A DNA stretch of 9,466 bases from Candidatus Melainabacteria bacterium. GTDB taxonomy: Bacteria > Actinomycetota > Actinomycetes > Mycobacteriales > Pseudonocardiaceae. The translations under genes were made by a program, and so were the position numbers. The stretch's first letter is position 1. Each line of letters starts with the position of its first letter. Shown piece by piece: positions 1 to 6,862 of this stretch. The notes below the pieces were generated by a model. That model did not search any database and was not told the DNA's origin. It saw only the letters and a program-made list of their open reading frames with translations. The stretch is from contig CAJCJE010000088.1 in NCBI GenBank assembly GCA_903970565.1, positions 1 through 9,466 of the forward strand, in the 5' to 3' direction.

Positions 1-1116
1 GGTGTCGGCGGCGGACACCAACTGCTCCGTCCGTACTCCGATCAGCCGAACCGCGCCGGGCGGAACCTGTTCGTCGAGTAATTGGCAGGCCGTCTGGTAG
101 ATCTGCATCGTCACATCGGTGGCCACCGACAGAGTGCGCGAACGGGTGATCGTGGTGAAATCGGCATAACGGACCTTGATGGACACCGTCCTGCCGCGCA
201 ATCCCTTGCCACGCAGGGAACCCGCGGTGCGCTCCGCCAACCGGAGCAGTTCGCGTTTCACCACGGCCCGATCGTGGTGGTCGACCTCGAAAGTCTCCTC
301 GGCACCGATGGACCGGTCGGTCGACTCGGCGACGACCGCGCGATTGTCGTGGCCGTTGGCCAGCGCGTGCAGGTGTTCGGCGGCAGCGTTGCCGACCACT
401 CTGCGCAGTCGCGACAGTGGCAGTTCGGCGATGTCCACCACCCGGCGCAGACCGACCCGCTCCAACTGTTCGGCGGTGCGCTGCCCGACTCCCCACAATG
501 CGGAGACCGGCAACGGGTGCAGGAACTGGAGTTTCCGGTCAGCCGGCACAACGAGCATTCCGTTCGGTTTTGCCATCCCGGAAGCGAGTTTCGCAACGAA
601 TTTAGTTGACGCGACCCCTACCGAGCAATTGATTCGGTGTTCGGCGAGGACTCGCTCCCGAATCTGCTGACCGATCTGCGCCGGGGTCACCCGCAGTCGC
701 CGCAGCGCGCCGCCGACATCGACGAACGCCTCGTCCAGGCTCAGTGGTTCGACCAGCGGCGAGATCTCCCGGAAGATGGCCATCACCCCGATGGAGACCT
801 CGTGGTAGGCGGTGAAGTTCGGCGGCAGGTAGACCGCGTGCGGGCACAGCCTCCTGGCTCGCGAGGTCGGCATGGCCGAGCGGACGCCGTAGGTGCGGGC
901 GAGGTAGTTCGCCGAGGACACCACACCTCGGTTGCCGGTGCCGCCGACCACGACCGGCACGTCGTGCAGTTGCGGCCGGTCCCGAATCTCCACCGAGGCG
1001 TAGAAGGCGTCCATGTCCACGTGCAGAATCGGGCAGCCGGTGTCGTCCGGCCAGGCGCCGTCCCTGGCGAGGTAGGCCTCGACCAACTCACGGGGCAGCG
1101 AACCACTACGCCCCAT
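1..1116 (-). CDS. dinB: DNA polymerase IV (DinB), 3' end cut by window edge
   Basis: Y-family translesion polymerase that copies past damaged template bases with low fidelity. The minus frame is open from the ATG at 1116 to base 1, giving 372 residues without a stop; the C-terminal end, including any clamp-binding tail, lies outside the window. Visible motifs are HVDMDAFYASVE at residues 32-43 (metal ligand D34, steric-gate position Y39), SLDEAFVD at 126-133 (catalytic D128 and E129), the INCSVGVASTKFVAKLAS palm/fingers motif near residue 160, a helix-hairpin-helix region with LWGVGQRTAEQL, and the little-finger region after that. About 30 residues precede the first motif, longer than E. coli DinB but common in actinobacteria. 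The start is supported by GGGAGG at 1123-1128, six bases upstream. A LexA-type box and a -10 element lie just upstream, so it probably has its own damage-inducible promoter although the methyltransferase gene precedes it in the same direction. Confidence 0.96.
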   Translation of the reverse strand, partial: MGRSGSLPRELVEAYLARDGAWPDDTGCPILHVDMDAFYASVEIRDRPQLHDVPVVVGGTGNRGVVSSANYLARTYGVRSAMPTSRARRLCPHAVYLPPNFTAYHEVSIGVMAIFREISPLVEPLSLDEAFVDVGGALRRLRVTPAQIGQQIRERVLAEHRINCSVGVASTKFVAKLASGMAKPNGMLVVPADRKLQFLHPLPVSALWGVGQRTAEQLERVGLRRVVDIAELPLSRLRRVVGNAAAEHLHALANGHDNRAVVAESTDRSIGAEETFEVDHHDRAVVKRELLRLAERTAGSLRGKGLRGRTVSIKVRYADFTTITRSRTLSVATDVTMQIYQTACQLLDEQVPPGAVRLIGVRTEQLVSAADT

Positions 1117-1134
1117 CCACGACCTCCCGCACGA

Positions 1135-1150
1135 TCGAACACAGGTTCGA
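1135..1150. promoter_or_regulatory. SOS (LexA) box in the dinB leader
   Basis: TCGAAC-ACAG-GTTCGA is a perfect 6-4-6 palindrome matching the mycobacterial/actinobacterial LexA consensus TCGAAC-N4-GTTCGA. It ends 19 bases before the dinB ATG and lies just downstream of the -10 candidate at 1161-1166, where bound LexA would block the polymerase. The target gene, a Y-family polymerase, fits an SOS gene. LexA binding itself is inferred. Confidence 0.85.
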
Positions 1151-1160
1151 CTCCGGGCGC

Positions 1161-1166
1161 AGTCTA
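1161..1166 (-). promoter_or_regulatory. candidate -10 element of dinB
   Basis: On the minus strand these bases read TAGACT, matching the TANNNT -10 consensus of the actinobacterial housekeeping sigma factor. Transcription would start near 1153-1154, giving a leader of about 38 bases that contains the LexA box. No good -35 hexamer is seen at 16-18 bases; a weak match is no obstacle in this group. Confidence 0.5.
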
Positions 1167-1233
1167 ACCACAGCGACCGACGAAAACCTTCAGATCCGAA
1201 CCGGGCCGCCCGGACGGTCGTCCGATGGGGTGA

Positions 1234-1965
1234 TCAGGCGGGACGGCGGGCCAGGACGTGCAGCCGGGCGGCGACGTCACGCAGCGGCGAGCGGTCACAG
1301 GCGGCGAGTTCGAGTTCGGCGAGCGCGTCGGCGGTGCCGGGATCGGCCTCCAGCACCGAGCCGGGCAGTACGTCGGAGACCAGGCCGTGCCCGTGCAGCA
1401 CCTCGACGACGAGACCGGCCCTGGTCATCACCTCGGCGAGGCCCTCGATGTCGAACCGGCGCTGGATCGACTCGTCCGAGCCGGCCAGCCGCCCGGCCGG
1501 GTCGTTCAACAACCGCAGCGCCTCAGCCGGCCGACCGGCCAGCGCACGGCGCAGCACGGCCGCGTACCGGTTGGGCACGACGACCGACAGGGCTCCGCCG
1601 GGCACCAGCGCCGCGCGCAACGCACCGACCGCCGCGTCCACGTCGTCGACGATCTCCAGCAGGCCGTGCCCGAGCACCAGATCGGCCTCGGCCTGTGGAA
1701 CCAGCCGGTCCAGCGCGTCGACGTCGCCCTGGATCGCGGTGATCAACTCCGAGACGCCGGCATCGACGGCGCGGCGATGCAGGGTCGCCAGGGCGTTCGG
1801 GCTCGGTTCGATCACGGTCAGGCGGCAGCCGTCGGCCGCCAGCGGCACCGCCCAGCCACCGCTGCCGCCACCCACGTCCAGCACCCGGGGCGCGGCTCCG
1901 CCCCTGCGGGCACGCGCGGCAGCCACCTCGGTCTCCAACACGCGGTGCACCGCGTCCGGTCGCAT
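1234..1965 (-). CDS. SmtA/CmoM-like class I SAM-dependent methyltransferase
   Basis: A 243-residue Rossmann-fold methyltransferase. SAM-binding motif I is VLDVGGGSGGWAV at residues 28-40, the acidic residue ending strand 2 is E53, and motif III is around GDVDAL near residue 88. From memory, the whole chain lines up with E. coli CmoM (SmtA), the tRNA mcmo5U34 methyltransferase: HGLLEIVDD for its HAVLEWVAD, LVPGGALSVVVPNRYA for the post-motif strand, a C-terminal insert SDESIQRRFD...GLVSDVL, and a closing ELE...LHVLARRP. The substrate is unknown, since the cmo5U pathway is not usual in actinobacteria. The frame stays open upstream to 2109, but that stretch crosses the divergent promoter region and looks non-coding. 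ATG 1965 is chosen because a TAGACT -10 element sits 8 bases upstream, predicting a leaderless or nearly leaderless message. dinB follows 117 bases downstream. Confidence 0.85.
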   Translation of the reverse strand: MRPDAVHRVLETEVAAARARRGGAAPRVLDVGGGSGGWAVPLAADGCRLTVIEPSPNALATLHRRAVDAGVSELITAIQGDVDALDRLVPQAEADLVLGHGLLEIVDDVDAAVGALRAALVPGGALSVVVPNRYAAVLRRALAGRPAEALRLLNDPAGRLAGSDESIQRRFDIEGLAEVMTRAGLVVEVLHGHGLVSDVLPGSVLEADPGTADALAELELAACDRSPLRDVAARLHVLARRPA

Positions 1966-1973
1966 GGCTGGTG

Positions 1974-1979
1974 AGTCTA
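1974..1979 (-). promoter_or_regulatory. candidate -10 element, leaderless methyltransferase start
   Basis: Minus-strand TAGACT (TANNNT type) ends 8 bases before the ATG at 1965. No Shine-Dalgarno sequence precedes that ATG. The spacing puts the transcript start at or within a base or two of the start codon. No recognisable -35 is present. Confidence 0.5.
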
Positions 1980-2043
1980 TGGGCAGGCCAGCGGGGCTGC
2001 GCGGGGCCGGGTCCGCTCCGCCGGGAACGACGAACAAGATCTG

Positions 2044-2073
2044 TTGCGCAAGACTCGTTGAGATACCTATCCT
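2044..2073 (+). promoter_or_regulatory. candidate leaderless promoter of the winged-HTH gene
   Basis: TTGCGC at 2044-2049, an 18-base spacer, and TATCCT at 2068-2073 form a plausible housekeeping promoter. Seven bases separate the -10 from the GTG at 2081, so transcription should begin at the start codon. An imperfect dyad centred on GATC (AACA-N5-TGTT, 2033-2045) overlaps the -35 and might be an operator, but its arms are only 4 bp. Confidence 0.5.
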
Positions 2074-2080
2074 GCGGCAC

Positions 2081-2725
2081 GTGGCAGCCAAGCCGGAACC
2101 CCAGCCCAACCCCGCGCCGAGGCGGATGCCCTCCGCCCGCGAAGCAGTGGACGAGTACGACCGGATCGAGGACCCGAAACGGCTGCGCGCACTGGCCCAT
2201 CCGCTGCGCTGGGAGCTGCTGGAACACGTCGGCTCCTACGGCCCGGTCACCGCGACCCGCTGCGCCGAGGCACTCGGCGAGAGCGTGGCCAGCTGTTCCT
2301 ACCACCTCAACATCCTGGCCAAGTACGGGTTCATCGAGGAAGCGCCGGGCTCGCACGGTCGTGAGCGCCCGTGGCAGGCGACCAGCTACCGGCAGATCCT
2401 TGGCGGGACCGACATGGACACCGAGACCCACGTCGCGTCCCGGGCGGCCGGCAACGCGCTGATCGACCGGCATGTCGCGCTGATCAAGAAGCATCACGCG
2501 CACCCGTACGAGGGCCCTGGCGAGTGGCGCAGGGCAAATACGGTGATGTCCTCGACCATGTTCCTCACCTCAGAGGAAGCCGAGCAGGTCCGGGAGATGC
2601 TGAGCGAGCTGGCGGAGCGGTTCGGCAACCGCATGGAGGATGCCGCGCTGCGACCGTTGGGAGCGCGGGAGGTTCGGCTGTTCATCGCTACCACGCTCAT
2701 CCCGGAGGGGCCCGCGAGGAGCTGA
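2081..2725 (+). CDS. winged helix-turn-helix transcriptional regulator (ArsR-like fold)
   Basis: A 214-residue DNA-binding protein if begun at GTG 2081; an in-frame ATG at 2126 would give 199 residues. GTG 2081 is preferred because a -10 element lies 7 bases upstream. After a Pro-rich N-terminus comes DPKRLRALAHPLRWELLEHV (residues 31-50), the first helix of an ArsR-type wHTH, then a recognition helix around SVASCSYHLNILAKYGFI (68-85) and a wing with GSHGRERPW. Residues from about 110 on are helical and end in an acidic, Leu/Glu-rich segment (SEEAEQVREMLSELAERF) that probably dimerises or senses a ligand. There is no ELCVCD-type metal motif; the two Cys (61 and 72) lie in the HTH itself. Related actinomycete regulators often adjoin a transporter gene, but none is here. 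The target is unknown; it is divergent from the methyltransferase and 60 bases upstream of parA. Confidence 0.85.
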   Translation: MAAKPEPQPNPAPRRMPSAREAVDEYDRIEDPKRLRALAHPLRWELLEHVGSYGPVTATRCAEALGESVASCSYHLNILAKYGFIEEAPGSHGRERPWQATSYRQILGGTDMDTETHVASRAAGNALIDRHVALIKKHHAHPYEGPGEWRRANTVMSSTMFLTSEEAEQVREMLSELAERFGNRMEDAALRPLGAREVRLFIATTLIPEGPARS

Positions 2726-2760
2726 TCAGCAATTGATCGGCCTGGGCTATCGGCGATCAA
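2721..2760. repeat. GATC-centred dyads between regulator and parA
   Basis: GCTGATCAGC (2721-2730) is a perfect 10-base palindrome spanning the regulator's stop codon. It is followed by a 7-bp inverted repeat, TTGATCG (2733-2739) and CGATCAA (2754-2760), with a 14-base loop. The second dyad overlaps the expected -35 zone of parA. It could be an operator or a weak terminator; there is no U-tract. Confidence 0.45.
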
Positions 2761-2772
2761 CTCGGACGTGGC

Positions 2773-2778
2773 TAGGCT
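2773..2778 (+). promoter_or_regulatory. candidate -10 element, leaderless parA start
   Basis: TAGGCT (TANNNT) ends 7 bases before the GTG at 2786, the same geometry as the regulator gene upstream. It lies downstream of the alternative GTG at 2768, so if this promoter is used only the 2786 start can be translated. No clear -35 is seen. Confidence 0.45.
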
Positions 2779-2785
2779 TCGCCTC

Positions 2786-3640
2786 GTGCATACGGTCGCG
2801 GTGCTGAGCCTCAAGGGCGGCGTGGGGAAGACGACGGTGGTACTCGGGCTGGCTTCGGCGGCCCTGCGCCGGGGAGTTCGCACGCTGGTGGTCGATCTCG
2901 ATCCCCAGTGCAACGCCACGGCGACCCTCGATCCCGCCGAGACCGAGGGCACCCTGGTCGACGTGCTCAAGAACCCGACCCTGAGCAACCTGCGCAAGTC
3001 CATCACGCCGAGCCCGTGGGGCGAGGGCGTCGACGTACTGGTCGGGTCGGAGGACGTCGAGACGCTCAACCACCCCGAGCCGGGCGTGGCCAAGCTGAAC
3101 AAGCTGAGCAAGGCGCTGGACCAGATCGACTCGCTGCTGGAGGAGGACGAGACCCCCTATCAGCTGGTGCTGCTGGACTGCCCGCCCTCCCTCGGTCAGC
3201 TGACCCGCTCCGCGCTGGTCGCGGCCGACCGGGCGCTGCTGGTCACCGAGCCGACCATGTTCGCGGTGTCCGGCGTGCAGCGGGCCTTCGAGGCGGTGCA
3301 GAACGAGCGGCGGGAGCACAACTCCCGGCTCCAGCCGCTGGGGGTGGTGGTGAACCGGGTCCGGCCGCGCTCGCACGAGCACCAGTTCCGGGTGGAGGAG
3401 CTGCGTGAGCTGTTCGGACCGCTGGTGATGCCGGTCGCGCTGCCCGACCGGTTGGCCGTGCAGCAGGCGCAGGGCGCCTGCCTGCCGATTCATCAGTGGA
3501 ACACGCCGGGTGCCCGCGAGGTCTCACTCGCCTTCAACCTGCTGCTGGCCCGGATCATGCGAGCCAGCCGGGGCCGGGTCGCCCCGACGCGGGCGGAGCC
3601 GATCGAGGAGTACGAGGACCTCGCCGAGGAAGCCGAGTAG
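2786..3640 (+). CDS. orphan ParA/Soj-like P-loop ATPase
   Basis: A MinD/ParA-superfamily ATPase of 284 residues from GTG 2786; an in-frame GTG at 2768 would add six residues. The deviant Walker A motif KGGVGKTT is at residues 10-17 with signature Lys10 and catalytic Lys15. Walker A' is VVDLDPQCNATATLD and Walker B is LVLLDCPPS. The C-terminal part (GVVVNRVRPRSHEHQFRVEEL and PDRLAVQQAQ) matches ParA-family proteins, which form ATP-dependent dimers on DNA to position plasmids, chromosomes or protein complexes. The chain ends in an acidic tail (EPIEEYEDLAEEAE). It lacks the N-terminal HTH of P1-type ParA. No parB gene or parS-like site is nearby, and the usual chromosomal parAB by the origin has other neighbours, so this is a second, solitary ParA with an unknown cargo. 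The glycosylase gene follows after 15 bases, suggesting one transcript. Confidence 0.9.
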   Translation: MHTVAVLSLKGGVGKTTVVLGLASAALRRGVRTLVVDLDPQCNATATLDPAETEGTLVDVLKNPTLSNLRKSITPSPWGEGVDVLVGSEDVETLNHPEPGVAKLNKLSKALDQIDSLLEEDETPYQLVLLDCPPSLGQLTRSALVAADRALLVTEPTMFAVSGVQRAFEAVQNERREHNSRLQPLGVVVNRVRPRSHEHQFRVEELRELFGPLVMPVALPDRLAVQQAQGACLPIHQWNTPGAREVSLAFNLLLARIMRASRGRVAPTRAEPIEEYEDLAEEAE

Positions 3641-3655
3641 GCGGTGCACTGACCG

Positions 3656-4483
3656 GTGCCTGAGGGCGACACGGTTTTTCGGACCGCCCACGCACTCGAT
3701 GCGGCGCTGGCCGGGTCGGTGCTGCTCGGCGCCGAGATCCGGCATCCTCGGCTGGCCACCGTCGACCTGACCGGGCGCACCGTGCTCAGTGCCGGCTCGG
3801 TCGGCAAACACCTGTTCATCCACTTCTCCGGCGGCGGTGCCAGCGGCTCCGACGATGTCGGTGACATCAGCCTGCACAGCCATCTGCGGATGGACGGCAG
3901 CTGGCGGATCGGTGCCCCCGGCGCGCGCTGGCGGGCACCGGGTCATCAGGTCCGGGTGGTGCTGAGCACCACGCGGGCCGTCGCGCTCGGCGTGCTCGTG
4001 CACGATCTCGCGGTGGTACGCACCGCGCGGGAGGGCGAACTGGTCCGGCATCTCGGTCCTGACCTGCTCGGCGCCGGCTGGGACGAGGACTCGGTCGCCG
4101 AGGCGGTGCTGCGGCTGACCGCCGAACCGGCCCGCGAGATCGGCGCCGCGCTGCTGGACCAGACCGTGCTGGCCGGGGTCGGCAACGTGTACCGGTCGGA
4201 GGTGTGTTTTTTGCTCGGCGTGACCCCGTGGACGCCGGTGTCGGCCGTGGACGCCGAGCAGGCGGTGCGGCTGTGCCGAAAGCTGCTGCTGCGCAACGCG
4301 ACCCGGACGGTGCGGATCACCACCGGCGACTCGGCGCCCGGCCGGCAGCTGTGGGTCTACCGGCGCGGCGGCCGGCCCTGCCTGCGCTGCGGCAGCCCGG
4401 TCCGCTCGGCCGAGCAGGGCCGGGAGATACCACCCCGGTTCGCCTGGTTCTGCCCACGCTGCCAGTCCGGCCCGCAGCCCTGA
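3656..4483 (+). CDS. nei2: Fpg/Nei-family DNA glycosylase/AP lyase (Nei2-type endonuclease VIII)
   Basis: A 275-residue base-excision repair enzyme that removes oxidised pyrimidines and cleaves the abasic site. GTG 3656 is the only sensible start, because the catalytic N-terminus PEGDTV must follow the initiator: Pro2 forms the Schiff base and Glu3 is the acid. Lys51 in GKHLFIHF is the conserved beta-strand lysine. [10 protein letters not shown], with Asn177, is the helix-two-turn-helix DNA-binding motif. The C-terminal zinc finger has Cys242, Cys245, Cys266 and Cys269, with Arg261 five residues before the third Cys, as in E. coli Nei (SRPFYWC). PEGDTV rather than PELPEV separates it from Fpg/MutM. 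An acidic loop, [12 protein letters not shown] near residues 59-69, sits between strands. The ribosome site is weak (AGGCGG some 12 bases upstream), consistent with translation coupled to parA. All key residues are present, so it should be active. Confidence 0.93.
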   Translation: MPEGDTVFRTAHALDAALAGSVLLGAEIRHPRLATVDLTGRTVLSAGSVGKHLFIHFSGGGASGSDDVGDISLHSHLRMDGSWRIGAPGARWRAPGHQVRVVLSTTRAVALGVLVHDLAVVRTAREGELVRHLGPDLLGAGWDEDSVAEAVLRLTAEPAREIGAALLDQTVLAGVGNVYRSEVCFLLGVTPWTPVSAVDAEQAVRLCRKLLLRNATRTVRITTGDSAPGRQLWVYRRGGRPCLRCGSPVRSAEQGREIPPRFAWFCPRCQSGPQP

Positions 4484-4511
4484 CGGCCCCGGCTCTGCTG
4501 ACCCACTGTTC

Positions 4512-4542
4512 TGACGCGCAATCGCGGGCGCGACGCGCGTCA
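4512..4542. terminator. long GC-rich hairpin between nei2 and pyrD
   Basis: TGACGCGC (4512-4519) pairs perfectly with GCGCGTCA (4535-4542). Inside, TCGCG (4522-4526) and CGCGA (4529-4533) extend the stem across a small internal loop (AA opposite C). It lies 29 bases after the nei2 stop and 28 bases before the pyrD start. There is no U-tract, so it may be an actinomycete-type hairpin terminator of the parA-nei2 transcript, or a control element in the pyrD leader. Confidence 0.55.
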
Positions 4543-4569
4543 CAGCAGGCCGGCGGGCAGCATGACACC

Positions 4570-5655
4570 GTGCCGTATTCCGCGCCGTATTCGCTGTACT
4601 CGCAACTCGTCCGCAAGGTGCTGTTCTCCCTCGGCGGCGGTGACCCCGAGATCGCCCACCACCGCACCATCGGCGCGCTGCGCGCCCTGGGTGCGCGGCC
4701 GGGGCCGGTCGCCGCGCTGCGCGCCCTGCTGGCCGTGCCGGCGCCACGCACGGTGTTCGGGCTGCGCTTCCCCAATCCGGTCGGCCTGGCCGCCGGGATG
4801 GACAAGGACGGCGTCGCGCTGCCCGGCTGGGCCGCGCTGGGATTCGGGCACGTCGAGGTCGGCACGGTCACCTGGCACCCCCAGCCGGGCAATCCACTCC
4901 CCCGCCTCTACCGGTTGCCGGCCAGCGAGGCGCTGATCAACCGGATGGGCTTCAACAACGCCGGTGCGCGCGCACTGGCGCAGCGGTTGCGCACCGGGCC
5001 GACACCGTCGATGCCGGTGGGGATCAGCATCGGCAAGTCCAAGGTCACCCCGGTTGCCGAGGCGGTCGAGGACTACCGGTCCTCGCTGCGCGCGCTCTAC
5101 CCCTACGGCGACTACTTCGCGGTGAACGTCAGCTCGCCGAACACCCCCGGCCTACGCGGCCTACAGGACCGCGCCCTGCTGGACGACCTGCTTGGCGAAC
5201 TGACCACCGAGGCCCGCGCCCTCGCCTACGGCGGCCGGCCGAAACCGGTGCTGGTGAAGATCGCCCCCGACCTCGACGACGCCGCGATCGGTGAGGTGAT
5301 CGAGGTCTGCGCGGCCAGGTCGGTGGCCGGCGTCATCGCCACCAACACCACGCTGTCCAGGGACGGCCTGGCCGAGCGGGACGTCGCGACCGGCGCGCAG
5401 GCCGGGGGCCTGTCCGGCCGGCCGCTGGCCCGGCGGGCCCGCGAGGTGGTTGCTTTCGTGCACCGGGAGAGCGCCGGCACGCTGCCGGTCATCGGGGTGG
5501 GTGGCATCGCCGAGCCCTCGGACGGCCTGCGGCTGCTGGACGCCGGGGCGAGTCTGGTGCAGGTCTACACCGGTTTCGTCTATGCCGGGCCCGCCCTGGT
5601 GCGCGGGATCAGTCGCGCAGCGCGCGCAGCCGGCGCAGCATCGGGTGACCGATGA
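4570..5655 (+). CDS. pyrD: dihydroorotate dehydrogenase (quinone), class 2
   Basis: Oxidises dihydroorotate to orotate in de novo pyrimidine synthesis, passing electrons through FMN to membrane quinone. It has 361 residues from GTG 4570, normal for class 2. The N-terminal segment [20 protein letters not shown] (about residues 8-27) is the amphipathic membrane-docking part that marks class 2. FMN-binding [15 protein letters not shown] starts at F67. [14 protein letters not shown] carries the catalytic base Ser189 (equivalent to E. coli Ser175). Lys230 in VLVKIAPDL and the phosphate-binding GVGGI and YTGFVYAGP segments follow. The frame is open further upstream, but that stretch belongs to nei2; the GTG is placed by homology, with no strong ribosome site before it. 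Its last 47 bases overlap the end of the permease gene on the other strand. There is no other pyr gene here, so it is unlinked to the pyrBC-carAB cluster, as is common in actinobacteria. Confidence 0.95.
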   Translation: MPYSAPYSLYSQLVRKVLFSLGGGDPEIAHHRTIGALRALGARPGPVAALRALLAVPAPRTVFGLRFPNPVGLAAGMDKDGVALPGWAALGFGHVEVGTVTWHPQPGNPLPRLYRLPASEALINRMGFNNAGARALAQRLRTGPTPSMPVGISIGKSKVTPVAEAVEDYRSSLRALYPYGDYFAVNVSSPNTPGLRGLQDRALLDDLLGELTTEARALAYGGRPKPVLVKIAPDLDDAAIGEVIEVCAARSVAGVIATNTTLSRDGLAERDVATGAQAGGLSGRPLARRAREVVAFVHRESAGTLPVIGVGGIAEPSDGLRLLDAGASLVQVYTGFVYAGPALVRGISRAARAAGAASGDR

Positions 5656-6862
5656 CGATCAGCACCGAACCCCAGACGATCCCGCCGACCTGCATCGGGC
5701 CGATGTCGACGGTGACGTTACCGATGCCGACCGCGACGGCGACGCCGGCGACGAGCAGGTTGAGCGGGTCGGTGAGGTCGACCTCGTTCTCCTGCCAGAT
5801 CCGCACCCCGACCAGCGCGACGAGGCCGTAGAGCATCAGGGTGGCGCCCCCGATCACGCCGGCCGGCACGGTCGCCACCAGCGCGCTGATCTTCGGCGAG
5901 AGCGACAGCGCGACCGCGCCGACCGCGGCGACCACGTACGCGGCGGTGGAGTAGACCCTGGTCGCGGCCATCACGCCGATGTTCTCCGCATAGGTCGAGC
6001 CGGCCGACCCGCCGCCGGCCCCGGCCAGCGTGGCGGCCAGGCCGGTGGCGATCAGCGTGTCGCCGATGTGGCCGTCGAGGTCGCGACCGGTGACCGCGCC
6101 GATCGCCTTGATGTGCGCGACGTTCTGCGCGACCAGCACGAACACCGCGGGCAGCATCAGCAGCGCGACCGAGGAGCGCAGTTCGGGATGCTGGATGGTG
6201 GGCAGGCCCACCCAGGAGGCGTTGCCCAACGCGGTCAGCGCGGCCGGATCGAGCCGACCGGCCAACGCGGCGGCGACCCAGCCGACCACGACGCCGATCA
6301 GCACCGAGATCCTGGCCAGCAGTCCCCTGGACAGCACCGCGCACAGCGCGATCACCACCACCGTGAGCGCGGCGAAAAACGGTTGGTACCCGGCGCCCCT
6401 GGCCGCCGTCGGGGCCTGGTTGAGGGTGATCAGCACGATCACCGCGCCGGTCACCACCGGCGGCATCACCGAGTCGACCAGCCGGATACCCAGTGCCTTG
6501 ACCGCGACGCCGACCACGAACAGCAGCAGGCCGGCGATGAGCACGCCGCCGAGTTCGGCCGGCACGCCCTGGCTCTTCGCGGCCACCAGCGGGGCCACGA
6601 AGGCGAAGGAGGAGCCGAGATAGGCGGGCACCCGGTTGCGGGTCAGGGCCAGGAACAGCAGCGTGCCGATACCGGAGAACAGCAGGGTCGCGCTGACCGG
6701 GAAGCCGGTCAGCGCCGGGACCAGGACGGTCGCGCCGAACATGGCGGCCAGGTGCTGAAGGCCGAGCGTGATGGTCATCGGCCAGCTCAGTCGCTCGTCC
6801 GAGCGGACAACCTCACCCTCGGCAAGGCGCCGACCATCGCCGTGCACGGTCCACAGCGACAC
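5609..6862 (-). CDS. uraA: UraA/NAT-family (NCS2) uracil or uracil/xanthine permease
   Basis: A polytopic inner-membrane transporter that takes up a nucleobase, probably uracil, with protons. It has 417 residues, the usual family length, and roughly 12-14 hydrophobic segments arranged as a 7+7 inverted repeat. YLGSSFAF is the conserved TM3 motif, and [11 protein letters not shown] carries the NAT signature with Glu293 (E. coli UraA Glu290). In TM8 the sequence is [12 protein letters not shown]: Gln246 (codon CAG at 6125-6127) stands where E. coli UraA has Glu241. GTG 6862 is chosen because GGGAGGG at 6869-6875 lies six bases upstream. The gene converges on pyrD with a 47-bp coding overlap, so pyrimidine salvage and de novo synthesis face each other. 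The exact substrate (uracil, xanthine or uric acid) is not settled by sequence; the pyrD neighbour favours a pyrimidine. Confidence 0.9.
   Translation of the reverse strand: MSLWTVHGDGRRLAEGEVVRSDERLSWPMTITLGLQHLAAMFGATVLVPALTGFPVSATLLFSGIGTLLFLALTRNRVPAYLGSSFAFVAPLVAAKSQGVPAELGGVLIAGLLLFVVGVAVKALGIRLVDSVMPPVVTGAVIVLITLNQAPTAARGAGYQPFFAALTVVVIALCAVLSRGLLARISVLIGVVVGWVAAALAGRLDPAALTALGNASWVGLPTIQHPELRSSVALLMLPAVFVLVAQNVAHIKAIGAVTGRDLDGHIGDTLIATGLAATLAGAGGGSAGSTYAENIGVMAATRVYSTAAYVVAAVGAVALSLSPKISALVATVPAGVIGGATLMLYGLVALVGVRIWQENEVDLTDPLNLLVAGVAVAVGIGNVTVDIGPMQVGGIVWGSVLIVIGHPMLRRLRALRD

Noticed and set aside
1201..1224. GC-rich dyads after the methyltransferase stop (CCGGG-CGG-CCCGG on the minus strand; CGGAC-N4-GTCCG)
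   Set aside because: Five-bp stems that overlap one another and lack a U-tract are common by chance in 70% GC DNA; too weak to call a terminator.
1334..2080. A 249-residue N-terminal extension of the wHTH regulator
   Set aside because: The upstream frame is antisense to the methyltransferase and Ser/Arg/Pro-rich; the family domain starts after GTG 2081.
1966..2109. A 48-residue N-terminal extension of the methyltransferase
   Set aside because: It would overlap the divergent regulator gene and its promoter; the segment is not similar to the family, and a -10 element sits just before ATG 1965.
4556..4569. A leaderless promoter for pyrD like those of the three genes to its left
   Set aside because: No TANNNT element lies 6-8 bases before GTG 4570.
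3524..4747. A 407-codon open frame on the minus strand opposite nei2 and the start of pyrD
   Set aside because: It spans two well-supported plus-strand genes, and its translation is compositionally biased with no recognisable motif.
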